Origin: Wenzhouxiangella sp.
Lineage (GTDB): Bacteria; Pseudomonadota; Gammaproteobacteria; Xanthomonadales; Wenzhouxiangellaceae
Reading direction: 5' to 3'
Length of the DNA: 12,379 bases
NCBI GenBank assembly: GCA_007123575.1
Contig: SKKV01000247.1
Location: forward strand, 1 to 12,379
Part shown: positions 1-6,303 of the stretch, one piece after another
Position numbering within the stretch: the first letter of the stretch is position 1
How the letters are laid out: every line of letters begins with the position of its first letter
Position numbers and translations under genes: made by a program
The notes under the pieces: generated by a model
Told to the model about the DNA's origin: nothing
The model's database searches: none
The model's input: the letters and a program-made list of their open reading frames with translations, nothing else

Positions 1-468
1 ACCCTGGTCGACATCAATCCCGAGCGTGCCGACCTGGCAGCGACACTCGGCCTTCGTTTTGCCAACCCCGATCAGGCCGCGGCCAATCAGGATGTGGTGA
101 TCCATGCCAGCGGCAGCGAAGTCGGCCTGGTCCGGGCGCTGGAACTGGCCGGCTTCGAGGCCCGCGTCATCGAGCTGAGCTGGTTCGGCAATCAGCGCCC
201 TGCCCTGCCGCTGGGCCAGGCTTTCCATTCCCAGCGCCTGGACCTGCGCTGCAGCCAGGTTGGCCATCTCCCCGCCCACCGCCGCGCCCGCTGGGATCAC
301 CGCCGCCGCCTGGCCAAGGCTCTGGAACTGCTGACCGACCCACGCCTGGACGCGCTGATCAGCGGTGAAAGCGATTTTCGTGAGCTGCCCCGGGTGATGC
401 CGGAGCTGCTGGCAGACGGCGCCGATGTCTTATGTCATCGAGTGAGGTACGGAAAGCCCGCAAATTGA
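1..468 (+). CDS. Zinc-dependent medium-chain alcohol dehydrogenase-like protein, C-terminal part (5' truncated by window edge)
   Basis: The open frame enters from the left edge and ends in TGA at 466-468, giving 155 visible codons. It starts inside the Rossmann fold: VDINPERADLAATLG fits the second beta strand, which carries the cofactor-selecting acidic residue, and the helix after it. The stretch DVVIHASGSEVGLVRALEL then matches the later strand of zinc-type MDR dehydrogenases. The tail with SQVGHLPAHRRARW and a helix ending in LLTDPRLDALI is typical of the C-terminus of a zinc-binding dehydrogenase subgroup found beside pterin-synthase-like genes. The catalytic zinc site lies upstream of the window, so zinc binding cannot be checked. 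It probably oxidises or reduces a pathway intermediate with NAD(P)H. The next gene on the same strand starts 58 bp downstream, so an operon is likely. The substrate is unknown. Confidence 0.8.
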   Translation, partial: TLVDINPERADLAATLGLRFANPDQAAANQDVVIHASGSEVGLVRALELAGFEARVIELSWFGNQRPALPLGQAFHSQRLDLRCSQVGHLPAHRRARWDHRRRLAKALELLTDPRLDALISGESDFRELPRVMPELLADGADVLCHRVRYGKPAN

Positions 469-526
469 CCGAGGCATGCTGTCCATCGCGTAAGCTTCAG
501 ATTGGCACGCACCGCAAACCACTTTC

Positions 527-925
527 ATGTACAGCTTGACCGTTCGTGATCATTTCATGATTGCGCATAGTTTCCAGGGCGAGGTATTCGGGCCGGCGCA
601 GAAGCTGCACGGGGCCACCTACGTGGTGGATGCCAGCTTCATGCGTACGGAGCTGGATGGCGATGGGCTGGTGGTTGATATCGGCCTGGCTTCGCAGGTA
701 CTCAGCGAAATTCTGGCTGATTTCAACTACCGCAATCTTGACGAGATCGATGAGTTTCAGGGTCACAACACGACCACCGAGTTCATGGCCAAGGTCATCT
801 TCGATCGGCTGGCCGGCGCCGTCGGTGACGGGCGGCTAGGCGATGGTGCCAGTGGGCTTGAGAAAATCAAGGTCTCATTGAAGGAATCGCATATCGCGTG
901 GGCCAGCTACGAGGGTAATCTCTGA
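527..925 (+). CDS. Divergent 6-pyruvoyl/6-carboxytetrahydropterin synthase-like protein (T-fold, QueD/PTPS family)
   Basis: This 132-residue protein has the length and layout of the PTPS/QueD family. H14 in RDHFMIAHSF fits the first zinc histidine, LHGATY at 27-32 fits the HGH motif region, GLVVDIG at 47-53 is the family's GMVxDF strand, NTTTEF at 81-86 matches the NPTxE substrate-anchor motif, and KVSLKES at 115-121 matches the final strand with its glutamate. Several functional positions differ. The cysteine expected four residues before HGH is Ala24, the second histidine of HGH is Ala30, and the usual DHxxLN block reads NYRNLD (67-72), losing the Asp and His. It is therefore unlikely to be a standard QueD or PTPS and may have another substrate or a binding role. 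The ATG at 527 has no clear Shine-Dalgarno, but no better in-frame start was seen. It lies 9 bp before the glycosyltransferase gene. Confidence 0.8.
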   Translation: MYSLTVRDHFMIAHSFQGEVFGPAQKLHGATYVVDASFMRTELDGDGLVVDIGLASQVLSEILADFNYRNLDEIDEFQGHNTTTEFMAKVIFDRLAGAVGDGRLGDGASGLEKIKVSLKESHIAWASYEGNL

Positions 926-934
926 CCTGCAGCC

Positions 935-2002
935 ATGCGTGACACCCTGGTCTTTATCGTTCCCGGCGATCCGAATCAGCGCACCGGCGGTTACCTGTAT
1001 GACGCACGCATTGTTGCCGAGCTGCGAAAACTGGGCAGAAACGTTCAGGTGATCGGCCTGGAAGGTCGTTTTCCGCAAGCCTGTGCGACGGCCCGTCAGG
1101 CCATGGATGGCTGCCTGGGCGACCTGTCGGACGGGGCAGCTGTAGTGATCGACGGCCTGGCCCTTGGCGGGCTGCCGGCGGTTGTTGAAAGTCACGCCCA
1201 GCGCTTGAACATCGCCGCCCTGGTTCACCATCCGCTGGCCGACGAGACCGGCATCGAGTCGGAACAAGCCCGACAGCTGCTGGTCAGCGAGCGGCGCGCC
1301 CTGGCCGCCTGCGGACGAGTGATCGTGACCAGCGCTTTTACCGCGCGCCGGCTGAAGGCATTAAACCTCTATTCGGGTGCAGCCTTTGTTGTCGAGCCTG
1401 GCGTTGACCCGGCGGCATCTGCGCCGGCGGCCGAGCACATGGCTGCCGGCCAAACGCCAGCCGGCGCCTTGAACATCCTCTGCGTGGCCAGCCTGACGCC
1501 GCGCAAGGGCCACGCCATACTGTTCAGCGCGCTTGATCAGTTATCACAGCACAACTGGCAGCTAACCATTGTCGGCAGCGAGAAGCGCGCCCCGGATCAC
1601 GCCGGCAAGCTCCGCCGCCAGTTGGAGGGAAGCCAGATCAATCACCGCATCGACTGGCTGGGCGAGCTCGACGAGCAGGCGCTGGCCGATGCCTATCGTC
1701 AGGCCAGCCTGTGCGTGGTGCCTTCGCTGTACGAGGGATTTGGCATGGTGGTCACCGAAGCCCTGGCCCGTGGCCTGCCGCTGATCAGCACCACCGGTGG
1801 TGCCCTGGCCGACACCGTGCCCGATGACGGCGCGCTGAAGGTCAGGCCTGGCGATGTTGATGAACTGGCCGCCGCGCTTGCATCCTTTTTGACTGACGCC
1901 GAACTGCGCGCTCGCCTGTGCCGGGCTGCGTTGGCCAAGCGCAATCAGATCCACACCTGGACCGATGCGGGACGCGCTTTCGTTCAGGCCCTGGGCCAAT
2001 GA
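935..2002 (+). CDS. GT4-family retaining glycosyltransferase
   Basis: This 355-residue protein has a GT-B layout. The N-terminal domain begins with VFIVPGDPNQRTGGYLYD, whose GG loop is usual for GT4 enzymes. The C-terminal nucleotide-sugar domain contains VASLTPRKG (184-192, with the phosphate-contacting Arg/Lys), a VVPSLYEGFG block and the EX7E motif at E267 and E275. It should transfer a sugar from an activated donor to an acceptor in the cytoplasm. No transmembrane segment is evident. Its place between the pterin-synthase-like gene and a methyltransferase suggests that it glycosylates the product of this cluster or a carrier of it; cyanobacterial pterin glycosyltransferases are a precedent for the chemistry, not evidence of identity. 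The stop codon overlaps the next start (ATGA at 1999-2002), implying translational coupling. Donor and acceptor cannot be told from sequence. Confidence 0.88.
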   Translation: MRDTLVFIVPGDPNQRTGGYLYDARIVAELRKLGRNVQVIGLEGRFPQACATARQAMDGCLGDLSDGAAVVIDGLALGGLPAVVESHAQRLNIAALVHHPLADETGIESEQARQLLVSERRALAACGRVIVTSAFTARRLKALNLYSGAAFVVEPGVDPAASAPAAEHMAAGQTPAGALNILCVASLTPRKGHAILFSALDQLSQHNWQLTIVGSEKRAPDHAGKLRRQLEGSQINHRIDWLGELDEQALADAYRQASLCVVPSLYEGFGMVVTEALARGLPLISTTGGALADTVPDDGALKVRPGDVDELAAALASFLTDAELRARLCRAALAKRNQIHTWTDAGRAFVQALGQ

Positions 2003-2838
2003 GCGCTCACTTTCAGGCCGACTGGTTAAGCCTGCGCGAGCCGGTCGATGCCCGCGCCCGCAGCCTTGCACTGGCCGAGCAGCTGGCCAGTCGCTGGCCG
2101 GCACAGCAGCTGCTGCGTATCGTTGATCTGGGCGCCGGCCACGGCAGCAACCAGCGCTGGCTTGCCACCCGCCTGCCGCAGCCGCAGTACTGGATACTGG
2201 TCGACCACGACGAACAATTACTAGCGCGCGCCCTGGCCGCGCCGCTGCCGGAACGCGTTACCACGCAGACACAGGTCGCCGACCTGGCCGACTGGAGGCT
2301 ACCCACCGACCCGGCACCCGACCTGGTGACCGCCTCGGCCCTGTTCGACCTGGCCTCCAGGGAACTCATCGAAAAGCTTGCCGGTGCGCTCGCCAAACAT
2401 GAAACAGCCGCGCTGTTTGCCCTGACCGTTGACGGCCAGTGGGCCTGCCTGGACGATACCGGGAGCCCCCTGCAAGACGAAGAGACCGATCAGGTAAAGG
2501 CGCTGTTCAATCGCCACCAGCAGCAGGACAAGGGGCTGGGCCAGGCGCTGGGACCGGAGGCGGCGCACGTGCTCCCCGAGTACCTTGCGCGGGCGGGATT
2601 GAAGGTATCAGTTCGCCCCAGCCCGTGGCTGCTGCCAGCCGGCGATGTCAGCGCCCTATCCCTGGCCCAGCAACTGTTGACCGGATGGGCAATCGCTGCC
2701 AAAGCACAGGCCGATCACGATGGGATGGAAATCGACTGGATCGATCGCTGGCAGCAGCGCATTGAACAAGCACTGCTCAGCGGGAGCCTGGGTTTGAGTG
2801 TCGGCCATGTCGATGTGCTGGCCTTGCCGCCAGGATGA
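1999..2838 (+). CDS. Class I SAM-dependent methyltransferase
   Basis: The protein has 279 residues from ATG 1999. SAM-binding motif I is IVDLGAGHGSNQRW (41-54), followed by ILVDHDEQLL (66-75) with the acidic residue at the end of strand 2 that normally holds the ribose. VADLADW (93-99) fits the adenine-contact loop, and LVTASALFDLAS fits motif IV and the following strand. The frame is open upstream to 1918, but the ATG at 1999 overlaps the previous stop as ATGA, and the extra 27 residues would lie over the conserved end of the glycosyltransferase gene, so I take 1999. Its own stop overlaps the next start, again as ATGA (2835-2838). The C-terminal part, Gln-rich around 190-205, is not diagnostic. 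The methyl acceptor is unknown; by context it is probably the pathway product or its sugar. Confidence 0.83.
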   Translation: MSAHFQADWLSLREPVDARARSLALAEQLASRWPAQQLLRIVDLGAGHGSNQRWLATRLPQPQYWILVDHDEQLLARALAAPLPERVTTQTQVADLADWRLPTDPAPDLVTASALFDLASRELIEKLAGALAKHETAALFALTVDGQWACLDDTGSPLQDEETDQVKALFNRHQQQDKGLGQALGPEAAHVLPEYLARAGLKVSVRPSPWLLPAGDVSALSLAQQLLTGWAIAAKAQADHDGMEIDWIDRWQQRIEQALLSGSLGLSVGHVDVLALPPG

Positions 2839-3773
2839 AACCGGCTGCCCGGGTTGTTCTGAACTGGACGGTCAGCGCGGTCGTGCTGGCGGCCCTGGCC
2901 TGGTGGCTGGACTGGCGTGAGATTCTGCACGGGCTGGCCGGGCTTTCAGCCGGCTGGCTGCTGCTGGCCCTGAGCTTTGCACTCCTACAAACCCTGCTGG
3001 CCGGCTGGCGCTGGCACTACACCTGCGCGCGTCTGGCCCTGGCGCTGCCGCTGGCGGTAGCGATCAAGGAATACTTTCTTTCCAGCCTGGTCAACCAGGT
3101 CCTGCCCGGCGGCGTGCTCGGCGATGCCTGGCGCGCTCAGCGCCATGCCGATCTCAGCCGGCGACGCGGCCCAGCCTGGCGGGCGGTGATTCTCGAGCGC
3201 GCCTCGGGCCAGATCGCCGTGGTGCTGATCACCCTGGCCGTTGTGCTCACTCCGCCCTGGCGGCAGGCGCTGGTCCGGCTCGACTTGCCCTGGTCGAACT
3301 TAGTGCTTGCGCTGCTGGGCCTGGTGGCACTGACCGTTTTGGTCCTGATCTTGCTCTACCGAAGCCAGACCTTGCGCATGATGCTTGATCAAAGCTGGCG
3401 AGACGCCCGGCGCGCTCTGCTCAATCGCCGCGACCTGCCGCTGCAGCTGGCAAGCTCGCTGTTGATTGTCGGCTTGCTGGGCGCCGTGTTTGCCAGCGCC
3501 GGGCAGGCGGCTAATGTGGATGCCGGTTTCGGGCTGTTGTGGCTGTTGGCCGTGCCGGTGCTGCTGGCCATGCTGATTCCGGTCTCAGTCGCCGGCTGGG
3601 GCCTGCGCGAAGCAGCCGCCGCCGGCATCTTCCTGGCGATGGGGCTGCCCGCAGAGCAGGGCGTAACCGTCGCCGCCGCCTACGGATTGATTGTTCTGGC
3701 GGCGAGCCTGCCGGGTGCCATGGTTCTACTCCAGGCGCGAACCCAAGACGACGTTGATCCGGGCACGAATTAG
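2835..3773 (+). CDS. YbhN/LPG-synthase-type (UPF0104) polytopic membrane protein
   Basis: This 312-residue integral membrane protein has hydrophobic segments at about 11-25, 39-57, 126-139, 157-175, 207-221, 233-254 and 279-299. Signature blocks of the lysylphosphatidylglycerol-synthase TM family are present: KEYFLSSLVNQVLPGGVLGDAWR (78-100, with the conserved asparagine and P-GG-GD) and IPVSVAGWGLREAAA (248-262, with the G-x-G-x-RE motif). There is no aminoacyl-transferase domain, so it is not MprF. Such short proteins commonly sit beside glycosyltransferases and are suspected of moving or flipping lipid-linked or amphipathic molecules; this role is inferred. The gene overlaps the methyltransferase by 4 bp. 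Residues 301-312 (ARTQDDVDPGTN) and the TAG stop are encoded by a copy of a dispersed repeat (3734-3778), so this tail is probably not ancestral. Confidence 0.85.
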   Translation: MKPAARVVLNWTVSAVVLAALAWWLDWREILHGLAGLSAGWLLLALSFALLQTLLAGWRWHYTCARLALALPLAVAIKEYFLSSLVNQVLPGGVLGDAWRAQRHADLSRRRGPAWRAVILERASGQIAVVLITLAVVLTPPWRQALVRLDLPWSNLVLALLGLVALTVLVLILLYRSQTLRMMLDQSWRDARRALLNRRDLPLQLASSLLIVGLLGAVFASAGQAANVDAGFGLLWLLAVPVLLAMLIPVSVAGWGLREAAAAGIFLAMGLPAEQGVTVAAAYGLIVLAASLPGAMVLLQARTQDDVDPGTN

Positions 3774-3778
3774 TAGCC
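3734..3778 (+). repeat. Direct repeat copy 1, overlapping the end of the YbhN-type gene
   Basis: These 45 bases match 3966-4010 with four differences and no gaps. Weaker similarity extends left to 3723. Both copies end in GTAGCC, the head of a REP-like element. Copy 1 encodes the last 12 residues of the membrane protein and its TAG stop (3771-3773). Beyond GTAGCC it diverges from the good REP copies and looks degraded. Confidence 0.85.
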
Positions 3779-3833
3779 AGTCCCGGCTTTTAACCACCAC
3801 TTTGGGTGTACCCAATAAAGTCGAACAATCGAC

Positions 3834-3897
3834 GAGCCAGAACCGGATCGATGGAGAAGGCTTCAACATGGTCCCCGGCCGCGTTTGGCCGGGCTAC
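3834..3897 (-). repeat. GTAG-headed REP-like element, copy A (inverted partner of copy B)
   Basis: Read on the - strand, the element begins GTAGCCCGGCC at 3897 and continues into a GC-rich palindrome and a tail that includes CCTTCTCCAT. Its 64 bases align without gaps to the reverse complement of 4005-4068, with about ten differences. The GTAG head and the imperfect stem (GCCCGGCC against GGCCGGGGAC) resemble REP sequences mobilised by RAYT-type TnpA enzymes, such as the GTAG-headed SMAG repeats of Stenotrophomonas. The family assignment is by resemblance only. Confidence 0.75.
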
Positions 3898-3965
3898 GGG
3901 CTCGGAGGCGTTTTCGGTGGGAAAGCCATGCTGGCGGGCAGCCTGCCGGAGGGCGTTCAGCTCCG

Positions 3966-4010
3966 GGCGCGAACCTAAGACAATGTTGATCCGGGCACGA
4001 ATTCGTAGCC
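3966..4010 (+). repeat. Direct repeat copy 2, leading into REP copy B
   Basis: This is the second copy of the 45-bp direct repeat also present at 3734-3778, with four substitutions between them. It runs straight into the GTAG head of REP copy B, so a unit of about 40 bp plus a GTAG palindrome appears to have been copied as a block. Confidence 0.85.
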
Positions 4011-4068
4011 CGGTCCAACGTGGCCGGGGGCCATGTTAAAGCCTTCTCCACTGGTCTGGTTTTGGCTC
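4005..4068 (+). repeat. GTAG-headed REP-like element, copy B
   Basis: The element starts GTAGCCCGG at 4005, contains GGCCGGGGGCCATG at 4022-4035, and ends in TGGCTC. It is the inverted partner of copy A, with the two GTAG heads facing each other across 107 bp. A transcript through both could form a long hairpin, as in BIME-type REP pairs, and might protect or attenuate mRNA. Confidence 0.78.
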
Positions 4069-4117
4069 GCCGATTTGCCAGTTCTCAGTGACCTTACCCA
4101 ATTGGTGGTGCCGAGGC

Positions 4118-4153
4118 CAGCATGGTCCCCGGCCACGTTGGGCCGGGCTACGG
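4118..4153 (-). repeat. Short GTAG-headed REP-like element, copy C
   Basis: These 36 bases are identical to 10335-10370 except for one position (4126 T versus 10343 C). On the - strand the unit reads from GTAGCCCGGCC through CAACGT to GGCCGGG and then CATGCTG. The two arms can pair around ACGTTG with a two-base bulge. It shares the palindromic core of copies A and B but not their 30-bp tail. Confidence 0.8.
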
Positions 4154-4308
4154 TATCGGGCACGTTCCGAGGTTGGAGTCGTATCGGGGCATTTCATGGG
4201 TGGATAGGAATCCGGCGAAATTCACGGGTGGAGGGTTTGCATGTACATGATTCGAGAGAAGAGGACGTCAGGCACGGATGCATAACCGGAGCGCGCGATA
4301 ATGGGGCC

Positions 4309-5007
4309 ATGAACGATTTTTCAGATGCAGGTGTCAGCCTGCAGGCGCTGGGCCAACTGCCGGCTTTCACCATAGGCCAACTCGGCCAAAGCCTGGATGG
4401 CAGGATTGCCACAGCCAGCGGGGATTCGCACTACATCAATGGTGAGATTGCGCGCCGACATCTGCATCGGCTGCGGGCGCTGGTCGATGCGGTGGTTATC
4501 GGCGCCGGCACGGCGATAAGCGACCAGCCCCAGCTCACCGTTCGCCTGGCTGATGGCCAAGATCCGGTGCGCGTGCTGCTGGATCCGAGCGCGCGCGTGC
4601 CCCCAATCGGCCCCCTGTTCGAGGGCGGCCCGGCGCTGATCTGGGTGATTGCCGAAAATACACCGGTGCCGAAGCCACTGCCGGCCCACGTCGAACTACT
4701 CCGGCTGGCCACCGGAAAGTATGGATTCCCCCCACCAGAGGTAGTCAAGGCCCTGCACCAGCGCGGCCTCAAAAAACTGCTGATCGAGGGTGGATCAGTC
4801 ACCGTCTCCAGGTTCATGGATGCCAACGCACTGGACCGACTCCACCTGCTGATCGCCCCGCTGCTCATCGGCTCGGGGCCCACGGGCATCACCCTGCCGG
4901 AAATCGAGCGCCTGGCCGATGCAAGGCGGCCCCCGATAAGATGTTACACCTTGGCAGACGAGCTCTTGGTGGACGTGGCATTAAATTTGGGAGGAGATAA
5001 GGGGTAA
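4309..5007 (+). CDS. Stand-alone RibD C-terminal-type (pyrimidine/dihydrofolate-like) reductase
   Basis: The protein has 232 residues from ATG 4309 and shows the RibD_C fold. GQSLDGRIAT (26-35) matches the first strand and loop, AVVIGAGTAISDQPQLTVR (61-79) the NADPH-site segment, LIEGG (158-162) the nucleotide-binding glycines, and APLLIGSG (183-190) the last conserved strand. In riboflavin synthesis this domain reduces the ribosyl to a ribityl side chain with NADPH. The deaminase half of bacterial RibD is absent, as in archaeal and fungal reductases, which act before deamination. The frame is open back to 4033, but that extension lies in REP repeats, so I chose 4309; no strong ribosome-binding site is visible. 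The GTP cyclohydrolase-like gene 149 bp downstream makes a diaminopyrimidine substrate plausible. Confidence 0.85.
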   Translation: MNDFSDAGVSLQALGQLPAFTIGQLGQSLDGRIATASGDSHYINGEIARRHLHRLRALVDAVVIGAGTAISDQPQLTVRLADGQDPVRVLLDPSARVPPIGPLFEGGPALIWVIAENTPVPKPLPAHVELLRLATGKYGFPPPEVVKALHQRGLKKLLIEGGSVTVSRFMDANALDRLHLLIAPLLIGSGPTGITLPEIERLADARRPPIRCYTLADELLVDVALNLGGDKG

Positions 5008-5028
5008 GACGGGAGAGGACCTGCACTT

Positions 5029-5055
5029 TTCGGTGCCTTCGGTGTCTTCGGTGGT
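5029..5055 (+). repeat. Three 9-bp tandem units (TTCGGTGNN)
   Basis: TTCGGTGCC, TTCGGTGTC and TTCGGTGGT follow each other directly in the 149-bp gap between the reductase and the cyclohydrolase-like gene. I recall similar short CTTCGGTG runs in intergenic DNA of other bacteria, but cannot place this one in a named family. No stem of terminator quality was found. Confidence 0.6.
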
Positions 5056-5156
5056 TCCAGAAATTGTTGTTGATTGTCCATTTTCCGTACGGCAGCGAGC
5101 CCGGCATCACGACACTTGCGTAGGATGGAGTTTCTGAATTGGGAAATAGGCGCACA

Positions 5157-6284
5157 ATGCATCAGATTGAACGGGCGGTTTTTGACCTGCGGCGCGGCAT
5201 GCCCGTGGTTATTGATGCCGCCAGCGGCACAGAACCCTCGGTGCTGGTCTGGCCGCTTGAGGCGGTTGACAGCAATGACTGGAAACGCTGGCTTACTCCG
5301 GACAACGGTCAGGTCGCCCTGGTGCTGACCAGGCATCGCCTGGCTGCCCTCGGGCACAGTTTCCGCGCCGAAGCGGCCTGCCTGCCACTGGCTGGCGGTC
5401 AGCTGCCAGACCCCGACGAGCTCTACAGACTTGCCTGCCAGGACGGCGCGGCCCCGGACCGGACGTTCGACTCTCCACGTCCGGCCGGGGCCGCGGAACG
5501 GGGCGCGCTGGCACTGATGCGGCGCGCCCTGCTTGTACCGGCCGCGCTCACCGTGCGGCTGGACCCTGGCCTGGCAGGGGATATCAGCGCGGCAGTGGAA
5601 CAGGGACAGCTATTGCGCGTTGCCGCATCCGATGCGTTGCGCTGCTTTGAACTTGGCGCTGGCTTGGTACGCCGGGTAAGCGAGGCCGATATCCCACTGG
5701 CCGAGGCTGTCCAGACCCGCTTCATACTTTTCCGCGAAGCCGATGGCCTGCGCGAGCACGTGGCCATTTGCATCGGCCAGCGCGAAAGCTGGCCCGCGGC
5801 CGTGCCGCTGCGCCTGCATTCGGCCTGTCTGACCGGCGACCTGTTCGGCAGTCTGAGATGCGACTGCGGTGAACAGCTGAGAAATGGCGTCGCGACCATC
5901 GCTCGCTTAGGCGGCGGCGTGCTGCTGTACCTGGCCCAGGAAGGCCGTGGCATTGGCCTAGCCAACAAGCTGCGCGCCTACGCCCTGCAGGATCAGGGTC
6001 ACGACACGGTCGATGCCGACCAGGTGCTGGGCTTTGGCGAAGACGAACGCCGTTACGGCGTTGCCGTGGACATGCTGGCCGACCTGGAAATCAGCAAGGT
6101 CCGCTTGCTGACCAACAACCCGACCAAGATGAAAGCGCTGGCCGAGGGCGGTATCGAAGTGGCCGGCCGCGAGGGCTTGTACGGCCAGGTCACCGAGCAA
6201 AACCGGCGCTACCTGAGCGCGAAGGCCAGTCGATCAGGACATTTGTTGGACGAGGTATTGGGGTGCGGTGCTGTGGAGAGGTAA
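5157..6284 (+). CDS. GTP cyclohydrolase II homologue with degenerate DHBP-synthase-like N-terminal domain
   Basis: The protein has 375 residues from ATG 5157. The C-terminal half is a well-preserved RibA domain: HSACLTGD with zinc cysteines C224, C235 and C237 (CDCGEQL), QEGRGIGLANKLRAY (261-275) with the tyrosine that corresponds by my alignment to E. coli Tyr105, and EDERRYGVAVDML and LLTNNPTKM for nucleotide binding. It should open the imidazole ring of GTP, releasing formate and pyrophosphate. The N-terminal half begins IERAVFDLRRGMPVVID, like a RibB domain, but the acidic DDEDRENEGD active-site block is missing, so DHBP synthase activity is unlikely. The glutamate of the usual HSEC is Ala223. 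TTG 5139 is a possible alternative start; ATG 5157 with AGG six bases upstream is preferred. It probably works with the reductase just upstream. It ends 19 bp from the convergent creatininase-family gene. Confidence 0.87.
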   Translation: MHQIERAVFDLRRGMPVVIDAASGTEPSVLVWPLEAVDSNDWKRWLTPDNGQVALVLTRHRLAALGHSFRAEAACLPLAGGQLPDPDELYRLACQDGAAPDRTFDSPRPAGAAERGALALMRRALLVPAALTVRLDPGLAGDISAAVEQGQLLRVAASDALRCFELGAGLVRRVSEADIPLAEAVQTRFILFREADGLREHVAICIGQRESWPAAVPLRLHSACLTGDLFGSLRCDCGEQLRNGVATIARLGGGVLLYLAQEGRGIGLANKLRAYALQDQGHDTVDADQVLGFGEDERRYGVAVDMLADLEISKVRLLTNNPTKMKALAEGGIEVAGREGLYGQVTEQNRRYLSAKASRSGHLLDEVLGCGAVER

Positions 6285-6303
6285 GAGGGAATAGTCAATT
6301 TTT

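Larger units (their letters stand above)
3774..4308. other. Gene-free repeat-rich intergenic region
   Basis: This 535-bp stretch separates the membrane-protein gene from the RibD-type reductase. It holds one 64-bp inverted repeat pair, a second copy of a 45-bp direct repeat, and a third, short REP-like copy. Open frames crossing it carry no recognisable domain, and those on the - strand run through the same palindromes, so I regard it as non-coding. Near the right end there is a 12-base near-direct repeat, TTCAYGGGTGGA (4193-4204 and 4220-4231), of unknown meaning. No convincing sigma70 promoter for the downstream gene could be picked by eye: GATAAT lies at 4297-4302, too close to the ATG and without a good -35. 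Confidence 0.7.

Noticed and set aside
527..925. Annotation as queD (queuosine pathway)
   Set aside because: Loss of the catalytic Cys and Asp-His and of one zinc histidine, and no queC, queE or queF nearby.
1918..1998. Earlier start for the class I methyltransferase
   Set aside because: It would lie inside the glycosyltransferase gene, while the ATGA overlap at 1999 fits the coupling pattern of this operon.
3734..4153. CRISPR array
   Set aside because: Repeats are few, unequal in length, partly inverted and irregularly spaced; no cas genes are present.
3691..4163. Small open frames on both strands in the repeat region
   Set aside because: They are translations of palindromic repeats, with near-identical peptides arising from inverted copies and no domain.
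4033..4308. Upstream extension of the RibD-type reductase frame
   Set aside because: The extra 92 residues are translated REP repeats and intergenic DNA; the family fold begins after the ATG at 4309.
6285..6303. Terminator between the convergent RibA-like and creatininase-family genes
   Set aside because: The 19-bp gap has a short T run but no hairpin that I could identify.
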